Source: Knoxdaviesia capensis
Taxonomy: Eukaryota > Ascomycota > Sordariomycetes > Microascales > Gondwanamycetaceae
Assembly: GCA_001510575.1 (NCBI GenBank)
Contig: LNGK01000013.1
Location: 124,001-188,000 of the forward strand
Direction: 5' to 3'
Length of the DNA stretch: 64,000 nt
Position numbers and translations under genes: made by a program
In this document: positions 34,397-45,091 of the stretch, in pieces
Layout: the number at the start of each line of letters is the position of its first letter
Numbering within the stretch: position 1 is the stretch's first letter
Notes under the pieces: generated by a model
Told to the model about the DNA's origin: nothing
Databases searched by the model: none
What the model saw: only the letters and a program-made list of their open reading frames with translations

Positions 34397-36184
34397 CTAC
34401 TTGACAAACTCTGCCTTTCGCAGTCCCTTGAAACCCCCCTTCCAGCCAAACCACCCGGTTTCATGTGGCCCGCGCATCAAGGTTGCAATGAGTGCAATAC
34501 CGACAAAGCCAACTGTACGAACGGGTCCCCCATCTGGTTAGCACTTCTTCTCCTTATCCTCTCCTACACACTGTCATTCTTGACCGAGTATTGCACTTAC
34601 TGCTACTTCCACTGCTCCATGTCCATCCGCCTTGCGCATACAAGCGATTGCCAACCGCTGTGCCCGTCAACTGCCCGCAGAACGCCGCGACCATGTACGC
34701 CGTGTTGATCCGGTTGCGTGCCAGCGGATTGATGGTGTACACAGCTGTGCGGTTGGCAACCTGTGTGATCTGGTTGCCGAGGTCCACGAAAGTCGATTGT
34801 AGGATCGGCCCTGCCACGGACCGTGGCGCCACAAACGCGCCGATTATCGTGCCGGTCAGCGACAGCGACAGGCCAACCACGCCCGACACCCACGGCACAA
34901 AGCGATCGAGCACGAGCCGGCCGTACACTGGCCCGGAGCAAATAGCCGCGATGCCGATCAGCGAGAACAGGCCGATGACCACAGTCGAGTACTCGTACGG
35001 CGGCGACGCCAGCAGGAAGGTCAGCGTGGTCCAGAAGGTGGTGAAGATGGCGCTGACGCAGAAGGCCACGAAGGCCGCGTGCGCCAACACCGGCTCGGTC
35101 ACCGCCATGCGGGCCACGCTGGCCAGCGCACCCGTGTAGCTGATGGCGCCGTCGGGGTTGGTGCGCGGGTAGTCCGGCATGAACAGGAACAGCAGGCCGC
35201 AGATCAGCGCCTGCACGCCGAGCGCGAACCAGTAGATGTTGCGCCAGTGCGTGTAGTTTGCTAGCACACCCGATAGTAGCCGCGCGATCAGTAGGCCGAG
35301 CATGATCCCGCTGACCACGATCGAGATGCTGCTGGCCTTGCGGTTCGCGGGGGCAAAGTCGCCGACTAGCGGGAGCATCAGCTGGGGGGTCACGGTGGTC
35401 ACGCCGCAGATGAAGCAGAGGGCAGAGAACACGGGGAACGATGTAGTTATGCAAAGGCCGATCCACTGATAAAGCAGTAAGTTGTTAGTTCGAGTTCCGG
35501 GGGGGTTACGTTGCACGAGATAGGGAGAATCTTACCGCGAGAGTGGTGAAACCAACCAGGCCGATGATGAATTGGCGGCGTTTGACCATATCACCTAACG
35601 GGCAGATGAAGAGGAGGCCAACGGCGTAGCCGGACTGCATCAATGTAGCCACCGAAGACGCCTTCTCGAACGACACGTCAAACTCCTCGGCAATGCGGTT
35701 TAGAATCGGCTGGTTGTAGTAGAGGTTTGCCACCGTGAATGCTCCAGCCTGAGAATTTACACTAGGATTAGTACACGAGAACACGAGTATCTTCCCAGAA
35801 ACAAAATTGAAGAGGACTCTGGATGCTTACTGCTGCATACAACGCAGTCAGCCCCATCGTGAACGGCGGTGGATTTTCGGGGTTGTACCGACACCGCTCC
35901 GGCGTCCACATTAACACATCCACGACCCGGTCCCACACGGACCGCCGCGCCGGCTCCAGTTCGGATACGACCGGCTCGTCGGAGACCTGCAGGTCACTAT
36001 TTTTTTCATCGCCTACTTCTATCAGGGTGTCTGACGAGTCCGCGGGGGTGGTTTCGGATATTCCGGAGGCTCGCCGGCCGGGAACCATTGGGGCTCCGGA
36101 GTCTGGCGGCAAAGCATCGGCAGATTGTGATTCCGGTGCGCCGGGGGCCGGCATTTCTTCAGTCCGTGGCTGGAAACGACTCAT
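34397..36184 (-). CDS. Major facilitator superfamily transporter
   Basis: Exons on the minus strand: 36184-35831, 35748-35536, 35465-34601 and 34533-34397; total 1569 nt, 522 residues. The last exon is easy to miss: after ...GGWTWSSGSS a GTAAGT..CCAG intron of 67 bp leads to GGPVRTVGFVGIALIATLMR and ends AEFVK. About 100 polar N-terminal residues precede twelve expected membrane helices. The loop between TM2 and TM3 reads GDMVKRRQF, the MFS motif GDxxGRR with a K. AGAFTVANLYYNQPILNRIA and SVATLMQSGYAVGLLF resemble the bacterial-type drug or sugar-efflux MFS branch. Substrate unknown. A copia retrotransposon is inserted 384 bp upstream of the start. Confidence 0.88.
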
Positions 36185-36567
36185 TTCTGGAGACTAATGT
36201 GAGGCAGGCTCCGTGTACGAGTAGAGAGCCCGGCCGGAAATGGACCGTCGAGGTGTCACCGGGACGGGGGAAATCGGGGACTTTGTGTGATTGGGTTGGC
36301 CCGTCGGAAGGGACTGTCAGTTGCCGAAACTGCCTGGACCTACCGTGTAAATGAGGTCGAACCGGGATACATGAAGGTAAAAAAAAAAAAATTTGCAGAC
36401 AAAGAAAACCCCAGAATCAAATTTCAAAAATTCTACGAGCGGTATATAATTCTAAAATCAGGAATATCGTCCGTCAGTCCATGAATCCTACGGACAATAT
36501 AATGGGGGAACCGCAGGGTCAAATTGCCTAATCTGGAAGCCGACTAAGAACAAGAACTCACCTATGG
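36185..36567 (-). promoter_or_regulatory. Upstream region of the MFS gene, ending at the copia insertion
   Basis: These 383 bp are the undamaged DNA left between the MFS start codon and the retrotransposon. An A12 run lies at about 36380-36391. No RIP damage reaches here apart from one base in the target-site duplication. No specific motif is recognised. Confidence 0.5.
36563..36567. repeat. Left target-site duplication (TATGG)
   Basis: TATGG flanks the 5' LTR; its partner after the 3' LTR is CATGG (41406-41410). The single difference is C to T. Confidence 0.75.
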
Positions 36568-36778
36568 TGAGAGAAGGAAGGCAATCGATGCAAGGCAGAA
36601 GCCCTAACCCTATGATGACTCATTAATAGAATTGATTAGTCATTTACCCCTAATAATAATCTATGTATATTAACATTTCCTATTCCGGAATAAGGGAGAA
36701 GAAAACTTAGTCTTAATATAACTAAGAAATTAATTAAAGTCTATTTTTATTAATTATTCTATTACTACGTGATTTAAA
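36568..36778 (+). repeat. 5' LTR of the copia element (211 bp)
   Basis: Runs from TGAGAGAAGGAAGG to GTGATTTAAA and aligns along its full length, without gaps, to 41195-41405. The first 110 bp or so keep CA and TG dinucleotides (GCAATCGATGCAAGGCAG); the rest has lost them. Confidence 0.9.
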
Positions 36779-36798
36779 GGTTATAAGCCCTCCGCGCT
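36779..36798 (+). other. Primer-binding site, initiator tRNA-Met 5'-half type
   Basis: GGTTATAAGCCCTCCGCGCT directly follows the LTR. If the A in TTATAAG is a RIP product of G (TpG to TpA), the site reads as complementary to an initiator tRNA-Met from its CAU anticodon loop back into the D-arm side, GCGCGGAGGGCUCAUAACC. Copia elements are known to use such a half tRNA cut in the anticodon loop. Confidence 0.75.
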
Positions 36799-39700
36799 CG
36801 TTACTACTATATAATACTTTATAATATATACTATCTATATAATATCTAATTTACCCTTATACGCTCGTCCGACTACGGCCTCTAGTAATAGAGCTAGTAG
36901 CCCTTCTAACCTACCCCTAATTAAGAATTCTTCCCCTATATTAGCCGTATCTACTTACCTCGAATCCGTAGATAAGGTAATTAATTACCCTACCCTATTC
37001 TCTATCGATTAACTAATACCTCTTCCTATTAAAGAATATATTAATACTCCTAATACTACTATATACGAGCCTAATCCTACTATCCCCCCCTACTCTAACG
37101 ATCCTACTATTCCCTACTCCGCCGAGGAAAACGATATTAATATATTAATACCGCCCCCCTAGGGTATTAATACCCGTACCGCGAAGATATAGAACCTATC
37201 TCTTACTAATATAAAATACTAGAAGTTTAATATTAGAGACGATATACGTCTCTCGTCCCCTAAGTAGTAGATATCCTAGTCTATATCTCTCGCCCTTACT
37301 CTCTAATAACTAGAGGTTATAATATTTAAAGAGATAAATCTACTTCCGTTTAGAGTTTAAGTATTTATCTAAAATAAAATACGTAACGCCTATTTAGACC
37401 TCCCCTAGAAGGTCGTTTTATTATCTAACTCCCTATATACTACCTATATTAACCTTAGAGATATACTCTTTAGCGACTCGACTATAATTTATACTAAGTA
37501 TATATCGTAAATTTAAGGTTTAAGATTCTAGAAAGGGGAAACCCTAGCGGAATTCCTTACCCGCTACGAGGCCCTATCCCTTAAGATATTAATCTCTAGT
37601 ATTAATTTACTTAAGGAAATAATACTCTCTACTATTAGTAATCTAGTTATAAGATTTTACCTTTAGCTACTCCCCTAGATTAATTAAGTCTTTCCTATAA
37701 GAGGAGTTAAGGCTATAACTACTTTCCTTTACTAGGAGTTATCGGCCTACTAATACCGAATACCCCCTATTCCTAATATCGGTAAGCGGACGTTTACCCC
37801 TATTACTACTATAATAATACTAGTAGCTACTACTAATACTAATACTACTACCGGTACCTCTAACCCCTAAAAGAGACCCCCTCGCCTCTACTATAACTAC
37901 GGAAAGCCTAGATACTTAGCCGCCGATTACTACGCCCCGCGAAAGTAAGGAAGTTCGAACGTAAATAAGATAAAGGTCTCTATAGTTACTAACGGTAGTA
38001 ACTAACGAGATAACGAAGCGGAAGCCGATAATACTACCGATAATAGTATATAGATATTAGATATCCCTATCGCTTTATCTAACGCTAACTTTCTTAGCTA
38101 TATAAATAACCGCTAGTTAGTAGACTCGGGCGTATTTATCTATTCCGTTATATCCGAGTCTTTCTTCGTTCCCGGGACGATTATTAAAGAAAAGAGGACT
38201 TTAAAATATACTAGAGGAATTATTAAGTCTACTAAAAAAGGAGATATTTAACTTATTACTAGACTCTCTACCTCTATACGACTCTATAATATCTAACTAC
38301 TAGAGGACTCCCCTTATAATATTCTAGGAGTTAAGAGACTCTAAAAACTAGCTATAAATAGAGAGTTTAAAGGTAAAAACGGACTATATAGTAACTAATT
38401 CTAATAGAATAATAAGTATATCTTTATACTCGATAATAAATTCTTTATAATTAAGTTTTATATTCCTCTCGCGTCTACCGTAAATTATTCTAATATTAGT
38501 AGCCTTACTACTCGTTTTATCCTAGCTAATAATTTATCGATACCTATTATATATACTAATATAAATACTATATATAATCGCTTACTATACTATTTACTTT
38601 AATTACTTTATATAACTCTTTTATACTTTCTTAAAACCTAATTATCTACTTAAAAGATCCCCGATTCTTATTACTATTACTCTTATAATTTATCTAAAGC
38701 TATTAAACGAAATCTAGTTAGGGCTTATATTCCCTTACCTAGACCTATATATACGTTATACGTTAATATTAGTAATATAATTTATAAATTAGAGTCTGAC
38801 CGTTAATATTTCTAGCTTTTAGTTAACGAATACTCTAAGATAAAGTAGGGCGTACTTATTTAAGTATTAAAGAAAATAGCTAGCTAGGATATTATTAATT
38901 AAATTATTTTATTAATTAATTAGATAGGAGTAATACTAAAACGCCTAATATCTAATAACGGTACCGATATTAAGATTAGAAAATTACGAAAATTTTACTC
39001 TATAAAAGGAATCGAACTAATTACGAGCCTAGTAGATAGACTAGCGTTTAACGGCTTTATTAAACGATATATTAAGGAAGTTATCTATTAAGTTTATCTT
39101 ATTATAGCTAACTCTAATCTACTTTCCGGATTAATATAGGACCTAATATTTACTTTAATTCTCGATATAATAAACTATATCTCGCTTACGAACCCCTCTA
39201 ATTCGACGCCCCCGGCCCTTATATAGTATAAATATTTTATACTATATCTACTTATTCTAATAATTAAATACTTCCGAACTATTAGCGCTTATTACGTCGT
39301 TACTCTTACGGACGCTAAACGCCGTTCTCTCTATCGTTCTAAATTAGATACCCCCGCCTTACCTAGAGTTCTACTTAGTTATATTAGCTACTATCTATAC
39401 TTAGTATAGATACTAGTACTTAATAAAATTATTAAATCTAATAGCGTTAAGATCTATAAAAATATCCCTACGAAACTTTATAACTCCCTTTATAAATAAC
39501 TATTAATATATATTACGCCTGATAATAACGAGCCCGACGAAATAGTTATACTTAACTATATATAAGACCCTATTTCCGTAAAATAAGCCCTTAAATTTAA
39601 TAAAAAAGGCTAGACTGATACTATATTTAAGGAGTTTAATAACTTCTTTACTAGGGATGTTTTTAAGTTTATACCCGCTCCTACGAATATAAAACTACTA

Positions 39701-41183
39701 CTTTCGAAGTAGGTCTATAAGACTAAACGAAACTAGTTTAGGATCTAAGTAAAGCTAAAGGCTAGATTAGTAGCTAGAGGTAACCGATAAGTCTACGGTA
39801 TAGATTACTTTAATACCGTAGCCTACACGAGTAGGACCGATAGCTAGAGAATAGTTATTACTCTCTTATTATACCTCGGATAGGAATCCTAATAACTTAA
39901 TATAATTATAGTATACCTTTATAGTCTTATTAATAAAGATATTTACCTTTCGATCCCTTCTATACTCCGAGTATACCTTTAATATCGTAATATCTCCGTA
40001 CCTAATAGGTATATTATTAAACTTAATAGAGCCCTATATAGGCTTAAGTAAGGTACTCGATAGTAGTAATAACGATTATATACTATCCTCTCTAGTCTCG
40101 GGTTTAAGCGACTAGTATTAGACCCGGCTATCTACTACTACCTTAAGATAAAAATAATTATCTATATATATATTAACGATTTCCTTTATATTACCCTAAC
40201 TAAATTAATACTAGATAAATTCGAGTTAGATCTCCTATCCTACCTTAACGTCGACCTTTAAGGCCTACTTTATTAGTTACTAGGTATCCGTCTCGATATT
40301 TAGGGAGAATATATTAAGCTCTCGTAATAATCATATCTCGACGATATCCTTAAAGAGGTCGACCTCTCTAATTATAGGCCTTATAATTTACCGTCTAAAC
40401 TATAACTTATTAATAACGAAATCCTATATTACCTTAGATTACTACTAGATAAGTATAAAGCCCCCCTTTATAGATATATCGTTAGATAACTTAATTACCT
40501 TAGTATTATAATACGCCCCGATATATCGTTCGCTATTTTAGACTTATTATTATAACTTTCCTTACTAATACTTTTAGATTAGTACTAACTTAGACGACTT
40601 CTATAGTATCTCTCTAATTATAAATCCTTAAGGATTTACTATAACGCGCCGATTAAATATCCTAATCCCGATATAGCTTAGAAACTCCCTATTTATATAT
40701 ATTATAATTCTATATAGGCTAACTACCTAAAAATAAGTCGCTTATCTATAAGCTACGTATTCTTCTTTAACGGTAGCCTAGTTACCTAGGTATCTCGTTA
40801 ATAAAAGGTTATCGCTAAATTATCCGCCGAAGCGGAATATATTACTACTTCCGATACTACCGCTTATACTATATAGATATACTAGTTCCTAATAGAAATT
40901 AAGTATAATACTAATATAATACTCTTCTACGATAATAAGAGTACGATCGTACTTATATCCTCTAATAAGATATAATATAGATCCTAATATATCCGAATAT
41001 ATTTCTACTTTCTTTATTAAGTAATCGCTAAAGGCCTTATTACTCTAGTATACGTCCCTACTATTAAATAGCTTACTAATATATTTACTAAACTAGTAAC
41101 CCCTATTATATTCTTACGCTTAACGAAGGCGTTAATAGATACTAATATAAGACCTCCGCACGACGCCGTCTACCTTATATCGA

Positions 41184-41194
41184 TTAAAGGGGAG
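41184..41194 (+). other. Polypurine tract
   Basis: AAAGGGGAG sits immediately before the 3' LTR, the expected place for plus-strand priming. It contains no CpA or TpG and so survived RIP. Confidence 0.75.
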
Positions 41195-41405
41195 TAAGAG
41201 AAGGAAGGTAATCGATATAAGGTAAAAGCCCTAACCCTATAATAACTTATTAATAGAATTAATTAGTTATTTACCCCTAATAATAATCTATATATATTAA
41301 CATTTCCTATTCCGGAATAAGGGAGAAGAAAACTTAGTCCTAACATAACTAAGAAATCAATTAAAGTCTGTTTTCATCAATTGTTCCACTACTACGTGAT
41401 TCAAA
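41195..41405 (+). repeat. 3' LTR of the copia element (211 bp)
   Basis: Runs from TAAGAGAAGGAAGG to GTGATTCAAA. Here the first 95 bp or so are CA/TG-free while the remainder keeps them (AACATTTCC, AAATCAATT, TTTTCATCAATTGTTCC), the mirror image of the 5' LTR. Confidence 0.9.
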
Positions 41406-42063
41406 CATGGGGCAAGCCGACTGCGGACATATATGCTGACAAATCATAAGCGACTGAGAAAACCCGGCCAAACTACCCGGTCTCGGTAAAGTCGGCGCCG
41501 AAATGGGTTAACGATATCACGTAGCCCTTTCCCGAAACGAAATATCAGAGAGACGACGGTTCAGAGCTCATTTCAAGAAGCGTGCAAAAAGTGACACAGA
41601 TTCCTGTTGTTTCTGTAGCTATGCTTGTATGTCGTTGATCCGAGCATCAGTTTGAAAATAACTTAGTGTTCGCTCATGCTTCCATTCCACAACGAACGAA
41701 GCAGCCAGAGATTTGGTACATGCAGCTCTATATCCCGGAACACGAAGCTGCTTTGGATGAAGCATTTCAATTATATTTCTAAATATACCCCTCGGCTTTC
41801 TGCCTCAGCTGGACATATAAGATGCATCATGGACTGGGCCGTTAATGTCCTATATAAGTAGTTGGAAGAAATGGTTTTTGGCCGATCAAAAACCGGTGAA
41901 TGCATCCAGTCAGTGCTATGATTTGTAAAATTAATTAGTATTAAGCGACTCTTGAGATTTGCTTCGCGGTTTGGATCGGGATAGACGTGTGAGTGAAGCC
42001 AGAATAAGCTACGTCTAAAGCATTACAATGTTATATAAAATCTGACTCACGGTGGAAGCTTCC
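41406..42063 (+). other. Undamaged DNA between the copia element and the caspase-fold gene
   Basis: The first five bases are the right target-site duplication. No gene was recognised; a 61-codon frame at 41676-41861 has no family resemblance. CA and TG are present at normal levels, so this is not RIP-damaged repeat. It should contain the promoter of the next gene. Confidence 0.45.
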
Positions 42064-44180
42064 ATGCCCTCATATGAATCTCCTTCTCTCATTGCGGTTT
42101 ACCTCCCTTTACTCATTGCAGTTGAACTCCCTTCCCCTCTCCGACAGCCATTTATGAACCATGCCATGCCGACTTCTGAACAAAGTCGCAAAACATCTTC
42201 ACCTTCAACGACTCCTCTCATATACCCTCATTTGAATTTTATTGAAGCTTTCTTACGAATAATGTCGGGAGGAATTTTCAGACACTCCTTGAAGAGCCTG
42301 TCACCTCCGAGTCGGACGAATGAAGCGCAAGACCAGCTCAGTTCACCCGGATTTGAAGCCTGGTGCCCACGAGAACAAGATCCTGCGAGCCGTATAATTG
42401 CGGTCTGTGGCCCGCACGATATCGGCGCCGCAAGTCCGAGTGCAAGTGATGGATGGTTTATATCAGACTTCTATATGTTCCATCACTTGCTATCTTGTGG
42501 TATGTGTTATGTGAAGAAACCTTGCTTAGACATGTAAAACATCGTATACTAATGAAATAAATGATTTCCAGTAGATGGCCCAAACCCCGACCAACTGTGG
42601 CTGACGTGCTTTCCCCCGGACCTTCTCGTGAAAACATATCAACAATATGCTTATGGCGACCCAAGAACGGACAACCGCAGAGTTGTTCTAAGCTCGACCC
42701 TTCTCCCGACGATCCATAGTACTGGAAACATTCGCATCTGCTCCGGTGAAGAGATTGCCGAGCGATTCCTCTCTTGTCTAAAGGAGCAAGCTTTACTGGC
42801 TAGGAAGGAGAACAAAAGCCTGATCGTGTTCATCTTTGCCCATGGCTTTTCAACGGAGGGTGAAGCTGTTCTTGGGTCTACCAATGTACAGATCGAAAAG
42901 GTGCGCCGGGCACTGTGCACGGGTGTGGATATTGCGTTGATCAGCACTGCATGCTATTCAGGTGGGTGGCTGGTACGGAAACCCAGAAACACTCAAGATG
43001 TTCCCGGTCTGGCGGCTGCTCCAGAGGGAGAGGTCAGCTTCGCCGTTCCGTCAAGCGGCAGTGCAGGGCGAGCCTGCGGAAGCGTGATGGCATCCCTGAT
43101 GCTTAAGGTTCTGCTTGACTTGGACAAGCAGAGAGAAGCAGAAGGAGAAGAAAGACAAGAAGACGAGGACGAGGATAGCGATAATCCGGGGTTCGTTGCT
43201 AGTTGTGAGCCGAGCTACATTGGATTATGTGCTGAGATAGATAAGGCCGCATATTCTATTCCGGAGATCCTTCGAGCGGACATGACTTTCTCCGCCCAGG
43301 GTGATAGATGGGGGAGTAACTATCGCACGGTCATTGGGCTACCACTGAGTTTGCTCAGACAAAGATGGGGGAATTTGGAGAAAGTCCCGCCCTCCGGCAC
43401 TGGAGACGGAGAAAAGACTGGTTCAGCAGCTATCGGAAACCTCCAAGATCTCTCATTGCCAACTACCTCTATCGCCGAGTCATCTGAGCCTTCCAACCTT
43501 TCCGACCTGTCCGATCTTTCAACCTTGGCAAAACGATACCTCTCCGGAGATGTTGGCGCGGACAGCGCCGCGAACAATATAGGCATACACCAGATGGCCC
43601 GGAAGGTGGCAGAAAGCGCTTATCAGCCCACATCAAGTGAGGCCAATGCCCTATATACCCATCTAGTGTATAGGTCGTTGTGCCAACAACTGGCAGATCG
43701 GTATCTTAAGTGCTTAGATTTTTTTCAACCAGAATTCCGATGCCGGGACCTCAAGCAGGCCCAATTCAGCTGCAAGCGTCGCGATCCAGAGTTACACGAT
43801 GCCCATATTCGACTTTTTCGCCTGATTGCCTACAACAAACTGTTCCCGCTAGCACCAACACCGGGCTCTGAATTCATTCAGCCGGTGCATTTCTTGTGCG
43901 TGATGCTGGCACGACGTGGAGTCACAAGTGATCGTGACATGAAAGCCACAGTGAAGAAACTCAAAACAAGTGAGTAGTGGACGTCGAGATTAGTGTTGGT
44001 TGCCTTACTAACTGAACTTTTCATCCAGTTTCAAGAACAGAGATCAAGAGTCTCGCCCTCGAGTGGGGGGCCTTAGACTATCTCCGAGCTCCCGGAGTTC
44101 TCTCCAGATGGACTTCACTTATCGCACTCCTTCGATCTAGAGGCGGGAACATCCCTGAAGGTGATAAAGCTTTTAGATAA
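42064..44180 (+). CDS. Caspase-fold (clan CD) cysteine protease-like protein
   Basis: Exons 42064-42499, 42572-43969 and 44029-44180 give 661 residues with a consistent frame; introns are GTATGT..CCAG and GTGAGT..CCAG. Key features: DGWFISDFYMFHHLLS, then DGPNPDQLWLTCFPP and DPRTDNRRVVLSS; strand VFIFAHG with H236, and strand ALISTACYSGGW with C273. A strand-HG then strand-(A/S)C-SG order is the catalytic pair of caspase-like, legumain-like and gingipain-like proteases. LAAAPEGEVSFAVP and RACGSVMASLMLKVLL fit the later parts of that fold. An acidic stretch lies near residues 330-350. The C-terminal half is not recognised. The start is uncertain (ATGs at 42154, 42166 and 42262 are alternatives). 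The stop lies where the damaged repeat block begins, so the end may be truncated. No function is proven. Confidence 0.72.
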
Positions 44181-44464
44181 CTAAGATATTAATTATATTA
44201 AGATTCAGAAATAGTAGGATCGTAATATAGATATAAGGCTTAAAAGGGAAGCCTCTTTCTTCCGTCAACTTCTCCTATCTACTCCCTACCCTTCTTTTTC
44301 CGTCTTCTTTTTCTATATACTTACCCCCCCCCCTAGTTCTTACTTCTTCCCTCTACTTCTTCTATCTTCTATCTGCTACTTCCCCCCCCCTTCCTTCTTC
44401 CCTCCACTTCGGCTATCTGCTGCTTCTCCCCCCCTACGTCTTCCCTCCCCTTCTTCTCCCTCTT
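44181..44464. other. Edge of the repeat block, polypyrimidine-rich
   Basis: AT-rich sequence, then a strongly T/C-rich run (about 44250-44464) with several C7-C9 tracts. A few CA and TG dinucleotides remain, so damage is partial. No gene. Confidence 0.5.
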
Positions 44465-45091
44465 TCTATTAGAATATAGGAAAAGTAGTTAGAATAGAAG
44501 CGTAGCTTCACTAGTAATACTATTAGTAAAGGTAGGGGTAAAAAGATAAAATAAGTTATTAATAGATATGAGATACTAAGCTAGAATAGATAAGGGAAAG
44601 CTTCCCTTTTATCCCCTATAGGATCTAGGCTTCCCCCTACCTAGATCCTAGATACCTCTAAGGCTTATCTTCTTATACTAGGCTCTTTATAATCGTATAT
44701 TACGTCTATTAGTCTTCCCTAGGCTCTCTATCGTAGCCTATTCTTTAATATTAAATATTAGATTAATTCATATTATATTATCCTTTATATAGTCGGAAGT
44801 TTATAATAAAGAATAAGGCTACGATAAATAGCCTGGGGAAGGCTGATAGAAGTAATATGTAATTATAAAGAGCCTAGTATAGGAAAGGGAGCCTTAGAAG
44901 GTATCTAGGATCTAGGTAGGGGGAAGCCTAGATCCTATAGGGGATAAGAAGGAAGCTTTCCCCCTATCTATTCTAGCTTAGTATTTATAGCTATTAACTA
45001 CTTATCTTATTTTTTACCCCCTACCTTTATTAATAGTACTAGCTATAAAGTTACGCTTCTAATTCTAACTACTTTTCCTATATTTCTAATA
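44465..45091. repeat. Large inverted repeat, two LTR-like arms head to head
   Basis: The left arm (about 44465-44757) is the reverse complement of the right arm (about 44802-45091) with scattered differences, around a spacer of about 44 bp. The outer ends match: TATTAGAATATAGGAAAAG on the left, CTTTTCCTATATTTCTAATA on the right. The right arm is directly followed by a copia-type primer-binding site, so it behaves as the 5' LTR of the next element. The left arm then is a reverse copy of the same LTR. Confidence 0.8.

Larger units (their letters stand above)
36568..41405 (+). mobile_element. Complete but RIP-inactivated Ty1/copia LTR retrotransposon
   Basis: 4838 bp with two 211-bp LTRs, a target-site duplication, a primer-binding site and a purine tract. 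Decayed coding landmarks on the plus strand, in copia order: a zinc knuckle at about 37886-37933, read through damage as YNYGKPRYLAADYY, where the Y residues stand where C and H are expected; an aspartic protease site (DSG) near 38122; the RT motif LY.LK.GTR at about 40033-40066; the RT active-site strand at about 40163-40185; and RNase H segments KLSAEAEYI near 40817 and FYDNKSTIVL near 40923. The RT and RNase H lying last places it in copia, not gypsy. Stop codons are everywhere, so no product is possible. GC-poor TA-rich composition results from C-to-T change on both strands. Confidence 0.92.

Noticed and set aside
42052..42063. Start of the caspase-fold gene at 42052
   Set aside because: It is a GTG codon; the first ATG in frame is at 42064.
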